Below, piece after piece: positions 1 to 10,960 of a stretch of DNA of 60,357 nt. Location: NCBI GenBank assembly GCA_015179025.1, contig WHUX01000282.1, forward strand, positions 1-60,357, read 5' to 3'. Both the position numbers and the translations under genes were made by a program. Within the stretch, counting starts at the first letter, position 1. Each line of letters begins with the position of its first letter. The notes under the pieces are model-generated. The model was not told where the DNA came from. It worked only from the letters and a program-made list of their open reading frames with translations, and ran no database searches. Source of the DNA: Terfezia claveryi (Eukaryota > Ascomycota > Pezizomycetes > Pezizales > Pezizaceae).

Positions 1-756
1 TATATATATTAGCATTTGTTACACTAATGCTAGTTTCTTTTGAGACTTATTTGCGAATATGAGATATACAATATGAGTTATAAGTAATTCCTTCTCTTTC
101 TTAAGAACTTAGGCTGACAGGTCATAGTTCAAACTGCTATGTCTATAGTAGTTACAGATTGTATATATTTTGATAGTGAATATATAGTTGTTCATAGTAT
201 AGGACCTACCAAATCAACTACAGAAGAAGTGCTATTCACCTTGAATATATATGTAAGGTCACAATCAATGATTAAGTATTAGTTAACTGCTGCAATCTAC
301 AAATACAAGCTACAAACAACCATTCCTACACTAGCAGTAAATAGGACCCTATAAAGTTATTGAAGCTATCGGTTCACATACTTATAGATTTGAAATTCCA
401 CAAAGTATACAATAGTATAATGTTAGTCATGTTACTCTCCTTAAGCTATTCAAATAATGAAATAAGCTACAAAATATAGATAAAGACAAACTAGATATCT
501 TCAAAGTTGAATCTATAGTAGACTTTTATTGAAATTGAGAAGTGGTCAAATATAGAATACATTGGGTAAGATATATGAAGTTTGATAATATATAAAAAAT
601 ATTTGACTAGCTTAACAACTACCTTAAGAAGCTCAAAGAGTATTATAAGATATTTTCCAATAAGTTATGAGATAAAAGAAATGTTTAAGGTTTAAAGCTA
701 CCTTAAGTTATTCAATAGATGAATATATAGTACCTTGTACCCTTCTGCTTATTGCC
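1..756 (+). pseudogene. Decayed 3' end of a Gypsy chromovirus (integrase C-terminus and chromodomain)
   Basis: From about 341 the plus strand reads IGPYKVIEAIGSHTYRFEIP, the usual C-terminal tail of fungal Ty3/Gypsy integrases. It is followed by a worn copy of the 'HNVFHVSLL' linker (read as YNVSHVTLLKLF). From about 505 comes a chromodomain-like stretch (VESIVDFYWN, then VVKYRIHWVRY). In-frame TAA/TAG/TGA codons break it at least six times, so nothing can be made from it. No LTR or polypurine tract belonging to it is visible, and the Copia element at 757 landed in or just beyond it. The upstream part of the polyprotein lies left of the window. The family call rests on motif order read by eye. 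Confidence 0.6.
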
Positions 757-761
757 TTTTC

Positions 762-1272
762 TGTTGCGGTATACATTTTGTGCCCTCTTATGTTATTATT
801 CTTTCCTATTTCGGTATATATATCTACTACTATATCATTATATATTTCTCTATTACGATATCTTCTTCTACTTATTTCTATCTAGTTCTTTATTATGAGT
901 ATCTATATTATGTCTTACATGCAGCTTACTTTGTACTGTCATACTCATATGCTTATATATCTATGTTCGTTATTTCCCACACTGTCTTATCTGAATATTA
1001 CATGTATACAACCTTTCTACTTATGGATATCTCTTCATTACTTCCTATTTAAGTTAAGTTATTATATGCTTCGTTTACACTCTATATTCATGTATTTAAG
1101 GCTAGTATTTACCCGCTCCTCTAGATAGTAAATCAAGCAATACACATTGCACTCATACTACTCCACATATCGTACTCGCTTCTTCTATGATCCTCGCTAT
1201 CCCTCCATAATCTCTACTGGTTACTACGCTACTCTTTACACTATCCTGCTACCCATTTCATCCACTTTAATA
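762..1272 (+). repeat. 5' LTR of Copia-1
   Basis: Starts TGTTGCGGTATACATT and ends CCACTTTAATA. It is matched along its length by 8342-8842, with scattered substitutions and a few small gaps. It begins with canonical TG but lacks the usual terminal CA. The end is fixed by the adjoining primer-binding site and by the TTTTC duplication. Open frames running through it have no coding character. Confidence 0.92.
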
Positions 1273-1286
1273 GGTTATGAGCCCAG
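1273..1286 (+). promoter_or_regulatory. Primer-binding site, half initiator-tRNA-Met type
   Basis: GGTTATGAGCCCAG directly after the 5' LTR is complementary to the anticodon stem-loop of initiator tRNA-Met (which contains GGGCUCAUAACC). Many Copia elements prime on a cleaved half-tRNA in this way rather than on the 3' CCA end. The same site recurs, slightly damaged, in Copia-2 at 33600. Confidence 0.8.
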
Positions 1287-1375
1287 AGCTCTAGCCTCTT
1301 TATTCCCATAATCGAGGCTATATCTTTATTCAATTATCCACTGTAGATTTCTACCTTGCACAACTACCATTTAAC

Positions 1376-2260
1376 ATGTCGGATACTCTCGGTGCCTTAG
1401 GCTCCTCCTCTTCCTCCTCTGCCCCACTCTCTACCTTCTCCTATAAGCTTAATAATATTAAATGCCTATTATATGATGGTCACGGATATCATGCCTGGTC
1501 CTCCCAGGTACTTTTAATCATTATGTCCCATGATTATGAAGACTTATTCCAACCATCCGCCACTCCTCCTACTGATGACATTCAGCTTAAGATTTGGAAC
1601 AAGAGAACTGCAAGAGCTAAAATCCTTCTCATATTGGTTGTCAAACAATCTCTCACAGTACTCATAGCGGAATAAGAAATAGCATACCAAGCCTGGATAC
1701 GTCTACAGGAACAATTCAATCGTCGATCAGACTACAATCTCTTAAAGAATACTCGCCACGCTCTTCGAATTTAGATGAAAGAAGGAGACAGTATTACACA
1801 GCATGTCAATAGCTTTGACTCGGAAATCCATCAACTCATTGCTAAGCTAAATGAAATAGCTGCAACTTCTCTCTATCGTCATCTCTCTGCCTGTCTCTCA
1901 TCTGATACCATCAAAGCTTATCATCTCCTCATGACACTTCCTGACTCTTACGAAAATGTTGTTGACAATCTTCAATCAAAATCAGGCCTCACGTATCTCG
2001 ACGTTCACACCTGTCTTCTTATGTTAGCCTCCTCTTCTGCTATTCCCGTCTCAAACAAAGCACTCTTCACAAAACGAAACAACAACAATAACAACAACAA
2101 CAAGGTCAACAAGAAGCCAAACCCTCCTCGACAAGGTAAATCGGCTCCTGTCACAGGAAACAACTGCAGCTGGTGTCATTCAAAAGGCAAGCCTTACCAA
2201 GGTCCTTTCAAGACCTGTCGAGCCTTTAAAGAGCACAACTCCTTCAAACTCAGTGCCTAA
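1376..2260 (+). pseudogene. Copia-1 gag (broken)
   Basis: The frame opens at ATG 1376 with MSDTLGALGSSSSS and contains a Copia Gag body (YDGHGYHAWSSQV, then MKEGDSITQHVNSF). A degenerate zinc knuckle follows near the C-terminus (CSWCHSKGKPYQGPFKTC, about 2166-2219), after an Asn-rich linker encoded by an AAC repeat. Stops occur at 1673 (TAA), 1772 (TAG) and 2258 (TAA), all in the same frame and all explained by C-to-T change of CAA or CAG. The frame continues past 2260 into protease, so Gag-Pol was a single frame. Gag would form the virus-like particle and bind element RNA. Confidence 0.85.
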
Positions 2261-3298
2261 AACCCTCTTCCTTCTGGTAAGGAGATAGTCCCATATCGAG
2301 TAGCAACAGCTCAACAACTTTTTGATGATTCAGATAATGGTGTTGCCATGATAGGCAAAGTTGTTCTATCTTCTCTTCAGATTTCTCCCTCCTCCAAACA
2401 CTCTAGTGTACCAACAAACTACACTATATATGAGGTATGGATCCTTGATACAGGTGCTTCTTATCATATCACCACTGATTTCTCTTATCTTCGAGAACCC
2501 ACACAGTGCCGAACAGGCCTAACTGTTGGTGGAGGAAGAGTAATGTGGGCTACACATCAAGGGAAAGTTTCATTAAATATTGAAGTTGCTGGAAGTATGA
2601 TCTGCATTACTCTCTCTGATGTTTTGTATATACCGGATTGGAATGAGGCTTGTTTAATTTCATAGAGGAAGATTGATGAATTGGGATGCTTTCGTTTATT
2701 GGTGAAGATGGAATTTTGGAAGTTAAGAGAAAATTAAATAATTTAGTTATTATTTCTGCCTTACTTGATCACGGTTTCTATCAAGTATATCCTATTATTT
2801 ACCATGGAAAGATCTATATGGGTGTTACAGACTATTGGCATCATGCCCTTAGTCACTCTTCAACTCAGTTTTGGTCAGAAGTCAGTCAAATCTACGAAGA
2901 TGGCAATCTCCTTCCCAAACGTCCAACCTCATACTTCTGTGAATCATGTGCTAAATACAACTCGAAGCAGTCAGTACCTACATCAATCAAAAAACCAAAA
3001 GTAATAAAACTCTTTGATCTAGTTCATTCTGATATCATGGGTCCCTTTAAAGTCGAATCTCTTGGGAAATGCAAGTATATGTTAACTCTCATTGAAGATA
3101 CATCTCGCTACTATGAAGGGAACTTCCTCTATAAAAAGAGTAATACTACTCGCTTCATCAAAGCTTTTTGTAAAAAGGTTAACACAATAACTGAATAATA
3201 CCATCGATTGTTCAGAACTGATCAAGGTGGTGAGTATGTCAACAAGGAACTGGAAGCTTACTTTGAAGATAAAGGTATCAAGCACCAGACTACTACCG
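2261..3298 (+). pseudogene. Copia-1 protease and first half of integrase (broken)
   Basis: A retropepsin motif, ILDTGASYHITTDF, lies at about 2450. After a TAG at 2663 (TGG to TAG) and a one-base frameshift near 2686 comes the pre-integrase domain with an HHCC zinc-finger (WHHALSHS, then CESCAKY). The integrase core follows (FDLVHSDIMGPF, then RTDQGGEYVN). The first catalytic Asp lies in HSDIMG and the second in TDQGGEY. A TAA at 3196 interrupts it. The frame is then cut at 3306 by the hAT-like element, within the sequence that normally reads TAYSPQSNG. Integrase would insert the cDNA into the host chromosome. Confidence 0.85.
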
Positions 3299-3879
3299 CC
3301 TATTCCTAGTGTGCGCTACGGGGCAAGTTAAACTTGCCTCGCTCGCCAAGACTCGCCTCGGCAAGTGAGTTTTCATCTCCTCCACAACTCGCCAAGTCGG
3401 CTTTTTACTACCTCAACTCGACTCGCGATTAATCGGTGATCTACAGATTACTTACCAAGATTCAAGGCTAGCCTGCTTTATACTGGTGCCTCTGCCCCAG
3501 GCGTGGTATATGCCACAGCGCCTTAGGTATATGGTTGCACGCACGCGGGTGGAACTTTGGGTTTCTACAAAGAGAAGCAAAGAGAAGCATGTTTACCCTC
3601 CCTACAACTAAGGCCAGCTACGTGGAATGAAGTGAACCAATGATCCAAGATGCATGCACGCATAAGTATAATAAATGTCTATAGTATTTCTAAATGTTTA
3701 TGTACAGGGGAGCTAATGCCACAAGAGACAGAAATATAATTAAATGGACCTGTCCAACTTTGCCATGTGCCTAGCGAACTCGAGGCCAAGAGCCTGGCCC
3801 CTACGTTGGTCTGCGAATGAAAGTGGTGAGTGTACAGCTTAAACTAGGGTGGTGCAGAGATATAGTAAAGGGGATGGCA

Positions 3880-4140
3880 GAGAGAAGGCAAGCTGGATGA
3901 TGGAGGCATGGCAAGCTGGTCGGCGGAGGCATGGCAACCCGGACGACGGAGGAAAGGCAAGGTGGACGACGGAGGCATGGCAAGCTGGACGGTGGAGGCA
4001 TGGCAAGCTGGACGGCGGAGGCATGGCAAGCTGAATGATAGAGGCATGGCAAGCTGGACGGCAGAGGTATGGCAAGCTGGACGGTGGAGGTATGGCAAGC
4101 TGGACGACGGAGGGATGGCAAGCTAGATGGCGGAGGGAAG
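3880..4140 (+). repeat. 23-bp minisatellite in the left arm of the fold-back element
   Basis: About eleven head-to-tail copies of a 23-bp unit around GGCATGGCAAGCTGGACG. Successive copies start 23 bp apart (for example 3976, 3999, 4022, 4045). The open frames on both strands here (repeats of ASWTAEAWQ and PACHASVVQLAMP) are by-products of the repeat and not proteins. Confidence 0.85.
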
Positions 4141-4599
4141 GCAATGCTCTCACCCAGATTGCAGGCAGTTCATGACTTGTGTTATTGATGAAAATTCCAG
4201 ATGCTGGGGACAGAGAGCATACTTTTAAGTTGTGCCTCGTGTGCCAGCGGTAGCTGCTGTACAGACTGTAATTTAGTGTGGCAGGTAGGCACTTTAGGGG
4301 GGCGCTAGTCGACGCAACAGGTATGATCAACTCCGCTTGGCAGCTGGCTTGGGTATGCCAGCCTAGACTGGCAATATGCTAACGTTGCGCTATGCCTGTG
4401 CAGGCAACAGTCTCATTCGGCTGAACAATGAATTATACCTATGTCTTTGCGTGGTTGAGATGTTGCAGCCATAATGTATGTCCTTGTCTATATATTGGCC
4501 ACCTGATATATATATGTAATTCATGACTTTGCGCCCTATATATATATATGATGTCCTAGCATATATCTAAGCCTCGAAGGCTTAAATTCCATGCATATA

Positions 4600-4840
4600 T
4601 GTATATAGGCCGCGAAAGTATGAATTCCCAAGCATATATATAACCAGCGAAGGCATGAATTCCCAAGCATATATATAACCAGCGAAGGCATGAATTCCCA
4701 AGCATATATATAACCAGCGAAGGTATGAATTCCCAAGCATATATATAACTAGCGAAGGCATGAATTCCCATGCAAATATATAGCCAGCGAAGGCATGAAT
4801 TCCCAAGCAAATATATAGGCCGTGAAGACATGAATTCCAT
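4600..4840 (+). repeat. 35-bp tandem repeat in the central loop of the fold-back element
   Basis: TGAATTCCCAAGCATATATA recurs at exact 35-bp spacing (4621, 4656, 4691, 4726, 4761, 4796, then a partial at 4831). Each copy has an EcoRI-like GAATTC and an AT-rich spacer. It forms the unpaired loop between the two palindromic arms. Confidence 0.88.
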
Positions 4841-5214
4841 ATATATATCAGGTGGTCAATATATGGACAAGGACATATATTATGGCTGCAACATCTCAAC
4901 CACGCAAAGATATAGGTATTGTTCATTGTTCAGCCAAATGAGACTGTTGCCTGTACAGGCATAGCGCAACGTTAGCATATTGCCAGTCTAGGCTGGCATA
5001 CTCGAGCCAGCTGCCAAGTGGGGTTGATCATCCCCATTGCATCGACTAGTGCCCCTCTAAAGTGCCTGCCTGCCACACCAAATTACAGTCTGTATAGCAG
5101 CTACCGCTGGCACACGAGGCACAACTTTCAAGTGAGCTCTCCGTCCCCAGCATCTGGAATTTTCATCAATAATACAAGTCATGACCTGCCTGCAATCTGG
5201 GTGAGAGCATTGCC

Positions 5215-5435
5215 TTCCCTCCGCCGTCCAGCTTGCTATCCCTCCGTCGTCCAGCTTGCCATGCCTCCGTCGTCCAGCTTGCCATGCCTCCGTCGTCCAG
5301 CTTGCCATGCCTCCGCCATCCAGCTTGCCATGCCTCCGCTGTCCAGCTTGCCATGCCTCTGCCGTCCAGCTTGCCATGCCTCCGTCATCCAGCTTGCCAT
5401 GCCTCCACCGTCCAGCTTGCCTTCCCTCCGCCATC
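5215..5435 (-). repeat. 23-bp minisatellite in the right arm (mirror of 3880-4140)
   Basis: The same 23-bp unit in reverse complement (CCGTCCAGCTTGCCATGCCT repeated). The two arms have kept similar copy numbers, so the hairpin can still pair through the minisatellite. Confidence 0.85.
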
Positions 5436-5991
5436 CCCTTTGCCATATCTCTGCACCACCCTAGTCTAAGCTGTACTCCTACTACTTTCATTCACAGACC
5501 AATGTAGGGGCCAGGCTCTTGGCCTCGAGTTTGCTAGGCACATGGCAAGGTTGGACAGGTCCGTTTAATTATATTTCTGTCTCTTGTGGCATTAGCTCCC
5601 CTATACATAAACATTTAGAAATACTATAGACATTTATTATACTTATACGTGCATGCATCCTGGATCATTGGTTCACTTCATTCCATGTAGCTGGCCTCAG
5701 TTGTAGGGAGGGTAAACACGCTTCTCTTCGCTTCTCTTCATAGAAACCCAAGGTCCCACCCGCGTGCGTGCAACCATATACCTAAGGTGCCGTGGCATAT
5801 ACTGCACCTTGGGCAGAGGCCCCAGGATAAAACAGGCTAGCCTTGAATCTTGGTGAGTAATCTGTAGATCACCAATTAATCGGCGAAGTGGTCCGAGGCG
5901 AGTTATGGTAGGCAGAGACCGAGGCGACTCGATAGCCGAACGAGTTGTCAGGGTGAGAAACTCGGACCGACTCACCCCATGGCGCACACTA

Positions 5992-8334
5992 CCTATTCCT
6001 ATAAATCCAATGGTATTGCAGAATGCTATAACCAAACTCCTACAAGTATGGTTCAACCTTCTCTCGATGATGCACCCCCCTATCTTTAGGCTGAAGCCTT
6101 TAACTGGGCTGCCTATATCAAAAATAGATTGCCTCACTCTGCACTAAATGGAAAAACCCCGTTCGACACTCTCTTCAACATCAAACCAACACTCTCACAC
6201 CTTCGTCCTTTCTACTCTAAGTGTTTTGTTTATATTCCTGAAGAAAAACAACTGGCTGGTTCAAAACTGAAAGCTAGAGCACTTAAAGGACATCTTGTTG
6301 ATTATAGAGAATCAGGTCATATGTTTTGTATCTATATCCCATCTCAACATAAGATAAATACTTATCGACAAGTTAAGTTTAAACCGTCATCATCTTATAC
6401 TTGTGTCGATGTTCACTTTCCTCCTCTACCTCCTACTACAGCTGATACTCCATCAATACCACCTGTACCTCTTCGACCTTCTACTCTAAACCTACTACTA
6501 CTATTCTGATACTATAATTCCATCTATTCCTCTACCTCCTCCTCCATCAAATCTACAAGAGTATGACCAATACTCTGATGAGGACTCTGAGTCAGAGAGA
6601 GTTATCGAATCTCCAGTTGCTGGTCCCTCAACTCCTCCTAAACATACAAGAGCCACTACACCTACTGCACCAAAGTTAAGTCATTCTAAAGAGTTCACCG
6701 AACGTCCAGAAACTCCTAAGCTCGATTACAAGTCATACCCTAAACGTTACAGGAAACAACCTGATCATTATACTGACTCTAGTTGGACTCGACTTGTAGC
6801 AGAACCTAATAGCTATAAAGAAGCTATGGCCTCCCTTGATGCAGATGCATGGCAACAAGCTATGCTTGAGGAACACCAGTCAATTATCAATGCTCATACA
6901 TGGACGATGTATGATATAATAGAATTACTCTCAAGTCGACAACCTGTTGGCTCTAGGTGGGTATTTAAGGTCAAGCATAATGCAGATGGATCCGTTGAAT
7001 GTCACAAAGCAAGAATCGTTACTAAGGGCTATTCTCAACAAGTAGGCCTTGATTATAATGAAACATTTGCACCAGTGACATGGTATGACTCCTTATGACA
7101 CATTATTACCCTAGCAAATCACTTTTCTTTAGACATGGATCAACTCGACATCAAATTAGCATTCCTGAATAGTGATCTTATTGAAGAAATCTGGATGTTA
7201 CCTCCTCCTGGTATCAGTCTAGATGACAAGATTCTTCGACTTAACAAAGCCTTGTATGGATTAAAGCAAGCACCCCTCCAGTGGTTCGAAAGACTCTCCT
7301 CTGCACTTGCTGAACTCGGCTTCATCTCCCTTCCCTTCGATCCTTATATATTTATTAATATGGAACTCAAGGTAATACTTGTTGTTTATGTTGATAATAT
7401 TACTGCAGTAGGTAAAACTCCTCAAATCAAGATTGTTATCAAACATCTTAAGTCCTACTTTACAGTTAGTATCAAAGGTAGTCTCAACTACATACTCTGA
7501 ATCGAAGTCATATCAACAGAGAAAGGACTACAACTCTCTCAACGTCAATACAATACCAATATCCTCAAATGATTTGGACTTAACAACTGTCGATTAGTAC
7601 TTACTCCCATCGATCCCAAAGTACAACTGGTTAAAGCTGATGGTTCAGAACCTCCTTATAAATGTACCTTATATCAACAGATGATTGGTTCTCTTATGTA
7701 TCTCGTTACTTGTACATGTCCTAATCTTGCTTTCTCTGTTTCTTTTCTTTCACACTTCTCTTCTCATCCTCTTAAGTGTCATCATACAGCTGTTAAAAGG
7801 GTTTTTCGTTATCTTATTGGAACTTATAATCTCTATCTTTCATATCAATATTTTCCTTCTTCATCTCTTCTATTGCTTATTGGTTATTCTGATGCTGATT
7901 ATACTGCTTGTCGTAATACCCATCGGTCTATCATTGGTTATGTCTTTCTTCTTAATGGTTGTACTATATCTTGGTTGTTAAATAAGCAGAACTCTGTCTC
8001 TGCCTCTATAACTGAATCCAAATATATGGCACTCTCAACAACTGCTTGTCAGGCACTCTGGTACATTCACACATTCTCCCAACTTGGATATACAATACCA
8101 GTCCACCTTCACACAGATAGCACTACCACTATCAACGTTGCAGAAACCCTTGTCAACAATCCTCGAACAAAGTACATCGACATTGCATATCATTTTATAA
8201 TAGAACAACTTATCCTTAAGACTTTTACCCTCAGTCATATTTCAACTAATAAAAACCACACTGACCTTATGACTAAAGGTCTCCTTCCTGTGCTCCATCA
8301 CTATTATATTAATAGCCTCGGGCTTACAGAATGA
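5992..8334 (+). pseudogene. Copia-1 second half of integrase, reverse transcriptase and RNase H (broken)
   Basis: After the insertion the frame resumes with YKSNGIAECYNQ (integrase catalytic-Glu region) and passes a TAG near 6091. The integrase C-terminus follows (NRLPHSALNGKTPFDTLF). A frameshift near 6500 leads into the Copia RT: PVGSRWVFKVKHNADG, then AFLNSDLIEEIWM, KALYGLKQAPLQWF, and the active site as VYVDNI where YVDD is expected. TGA codons sit at about 7096, 7498 and 7570. RNase H is long and open to 8334 (YSDADYTACRNTHRS, then ASITESKYMALS, RTKYIDIAYHFI). RT and RNase H would make the cDNA. The Asp-to-Asn change in the active site alone would abolish polymerase activity. Confidence 0.88.
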
Positions 8335-8341
8335 GAGAGAG
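8329..8341 (+). promoter_or_regulatory. Polypurine tract of Copia-1
   Basis: The purine run GAATGAGAGAGAG lies immediately before the TG of the 3' LTR, which is the plus-strand priming position. Confidence 0.7.
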
Positions 8342-8842
8342 TGTTGCGGCATACATTCTGTGCTCTCTCATATAGTTATTCTTTCCTATTTCAGCATATA
8401 AATCTACTACTATATCATTTTATATTTCTCTATTACGATATCTTTTTCTACTTATTTCTATCTAGTTCTTTATTATGAGTATCTATATCATCTCTTACAT
8501 GCAGCTTACTCTGTACTGTCATACTCACATGCTTGTATATCCATGCTTGTTATTTCCCACACTGTCTTACTTGAATATTACATGCATACAACCTTTCTAC
8601 TTATGGATATCTCTTCATTACTTCCTATTTAAGTTAAGTTATTATATGCTTCATTTACACTCTATATTCATATATTTAAGGCTAGTGTTTACCTGCTCCT
8701 CTAGATAGTAAATCAAGCAACATATACTGCACTCGCATATTGTACTCGCTTCTCCTGTAATCCTCACTATCCCTCCATAATCTCTGCTGGTTACCACGCT
8801 ACTCTTTATACTGTCCCACTACCCATTTTATCCACCTTAATA
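8342..8842 (+). repeat. 3' LTR of Copia-1
   Basis: Starts TGTTGCGGCATACATTC and ends CCACCTTAATA, followed by TTTTC. It matches 762-1272 throughout; many differences are C/T or G/A transitions. Confidence 0.92.
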
Positions 8843-8847
8843 TTTTC

Positions 8848-10079
8848 TCTATAGGTTTTTTGGCAAGAGGTTTAGATTTTAATAGCTATAGCATATATAT
8901 ATAGATACACTAGGAAATAAAATAGTTTATCTCCAATAGCTCTAGAGATAGTAATACTACTAAATACAAAGTATATCTCTATAATTAGCAAAATGTTTCT
9001 TAATGTCTTCAGAAGATACTAGGAGATACTGGAAGATATATAGAAGACACTCGGGAGACACTTAAGAGATACAAAAAACATAAACATTAGCAATAAGTTT
9101 ATTTACACCAGATATACTAAGTGTGGCACCTGGCACTCTATTACAAAACTAAGCCTTATGATGCACTATTATTCTGGGTTCCCTTCCTAGTATACCTTTA
9201 GTACTTCTAACTCCCTAAACCATTATGTTACCTATATACTGTTTCTACCATAGTATCTATATATATCTTTTTCCCCATAACATTCTAGCATTATCCGCTT
9301 TGCTAAGTTTCCAATTCAATATTGTATGTTCCCTATATTCCACTTCAGCCTCACTTCTCTTCTACTCCTACCCCTATTTCTTGACTTTGCAAGCATGCAT
9401 TCACCCTTTGCATTCTCTTGAATTCGCCCAACCTATTCTTCTCCTTTTCCTGTTGTCACTCATATATCTTACTATCCTAACTTGATATATACATAATCTA
9501 CTCCTTAAAATTATATCTCTTATCTTGCATTTTCCTAGCTTGAACTTCTCCCTATTGTCTTTATGATGTTTTCAATCCAACACATTACGTTCCTAAGTTT
9601 CCCTTTTTACAATTCTCTTTCTGAAGTTTTTAATACAATATATCGTATTTCTAAGTTCCTTTTTCTAACAATTGCTCTTTTGATGCTTGTAATTTAATTT
9701 ATCTTTGTTCTAAATTGATTACTCATTCTTGGTACAAACACAAGGTTTTCTTTATTTGACTTCTATTATCTATGACTAAAAAATACATTCTAAACTTCAT
9801 GGCTACACCTACAAACTACTACCAAATGAAATCTAATGCATTGTATCTTCCCCCTTTTCACTTGATTATATCTATATCCCAGCCACAAATTCCTCAATAA
9901 TAAAAAGCACAGTAAGAGAAACATGTAGAGAAAAACATGTGGAGTAAAACACAGAGAGAAACAAGCAAGTAACAAGAGAAAAAGAACTAATACTAACTAA
10001 TAAGAAAAACAAAACCAATTACTATATGGAGACAGAACAAACTGAGAACAGATCTAGGAAAACTCTTCCTCCCCCTACT
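8848..10079. other. AT-rich stretch without a recognisable gene
   Basis: Continuation of the DNA that Copia-1 entered. Around 9019-9070 there is a short degenerate repeat of GAGATACT/GAAGACACT units. Frames are short and low in complexity. I see no domain, splice pattern or repeat terminus. Confidence 0.5.
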
Positions 10080-10960
10080 ATATTCACTTTCAGTCCCTAT
10101 CTGACATATTCAGTTACTCCATATCTACTCTATCAAAATTAATGTTCAAATTACCACTCCTACTATCCAAATCTCTACCCTCTTTATCTATAACTTTACT
10201 CTCCTCTAGTTCATTATCAACAATCGGGTCCAATAGCTCTGCCAACTCTATTGTAGAATCTCTCAATTGGCTCCCTTTATGATGGCATTTGTATGCTGGC
10301 ATATTTAATCTGTCCTACGAGTACTCTAGCTTCTTTCTCAATTCTGCCTTATATTTGGCTTCATCTTCGACCTATAGTGTATCAATAGATTCTCATTCCA
10401 AAATCCTTACTTGAGCTACAATTCAACATGCCAGGTCAGCTTTAATGTTATTCATAATAAGCTCCTGTATTACTTTTGGATGTATCTCCTATATATTCGT
10501 GAGTCTCTCATATGTGCCTATTTCATATTAGTCATTTTCCAATATAGTGAGTACTTTCACTCCTCATTATAGGTCATGTACAACTTACACCAGGTAGTCT
10601 CATATTTAAACTCTTGCATCACCAAAGCAATCTCGCCCTTCCTCTATGCCTTCAAACTATAATGTATGGCTGATGCCATAAAGTATATAAAGACACCATT
10701 TATCTTATTTAGGAAATCTAGGTCCCTATTCCCCTGCATTTTTAAGCCCTGGAAATACCACTGATATATAATCACAATGATCTCCTCAACGCAGAAGCAA
10801 CTCTTGAGTTCTTTTATAACTATTAGCATTAGATCTTGGACTATAAGACTACTCGTACTAGAATCTACAACTCCATCAACTTATGCTACGACTACTTTGC
10901 CTGCAGATAAATCAATTTCCATCTAGGAAGTACTCAACCTAGGTCTTCATAGTTTCCTTT
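10080..10960 (-). pseudogene. Decayed minus-strand coding relic, family not identified
   Basis: Read downward from about 10960, the minus strand keeps a protein-like character in two frames joined by a frameshift near 10550. The first part contains SSLIVQDLMLIVIKELKSCF and FLNKINGVFIYFMASAIHYS. The second contains VEDEAKYKAELRKKLEYS and LRDSTIELAELLDPIVDNEL, a charged, possibly coiled-coil tail. At least eight stops interrupt it, mostly TAA/TAG/TGA where CAA/CAG/CGA or TGG would be expected. The middle part (ASAIHYSLKA, stop, RKGE) faintly recalls the fungal DUF6532 domain; that is a weak impression only. Such decay is typical of a multi-copy, transposon-borne gene. Confidence 0.45.

Larger units (their letters stand above)
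3307..5991. mobile_element. Non-autonomous hAT-like fold-back element inside Copia-1
   Basis: The ends are a perfect 10-bp inverted repeat, TAGTGTGCGC and GCGCACACTA, flanked by the 8-bp duplication CCTATTCC (3299-3306 and 5992-5999). An 8-bp duplication with TAG-initial ends is the hAT hallmark. The terminal 120 bp on each side are rich in short CTCGCC/ACTCG motifs, as in hAT subterminal regions. The interior is one giant inverted repeat: about 3430-4516 pairs with about 4838-5870, around a loop of 35-bp tandem repeats. No transposase is encoded; the open frames inside are translations of minisatellite. The transposase would have to come from an autonomous relative, possibly the one at 50246. 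Confidence 0.88.
757..8847 (+). mobile_element. Copia-1: complete but dead Ty1/Copia retrotransposon, with target duplication
   Basis: Two direct LTRs (762-1272 and 8342-8842) flank gag, protease, integrase, reverse transcriptase and RNase H in Copia order (integrase before RT). The 5-bp TTTTC occurs immediately outside both LTRs (757-761 and 8843-8847), proving one insertion event. The primer-binding site and polypurine tract are present. The coding region is ruined by several TAA/TAG/TGA codons, at least two frameshifts and the hAT-like insertion at 3307-5991. Removing that insertion leaves about 5.4 kb, a normal Copia size. LTR divergence is modest but visible by eye, so this is not a very recent copy. 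Confidence 0.93.

Noticed and set aside
735..1128. Open frames in the Copia-1 LTR (and the matching frame at 8475-8708)
   Set aside because: They are low-complexity Tyr/Leu-rich translations of LTR sequence, present in both LTRs, with no initiation context or domain.
2680..2690. Programmed frameshift between Copia-1 protease and integrase
   Set aside because: Copia Gag-Pol is normally one frame, other random frameshifts occur in the same copy, and no slippery site or stem is evident.
2765..3285. Short frames overlapping the Copia-1 integrase on both strands
   Set aside because: Shadows of the integrase frame; no independent coding features.
3801..5507. Overlapping open frames of 60-160 codons on both strands (PACHASVVQLAMP and ASWTAEAWQAG repeats, and AFAGYIYAWEFM repeats)
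   Set aside because: They are translations of 23-bp and 35-bp tandem repeats in the fold-back element; the frames stay open on both strands because of the repeat, not because of coding.
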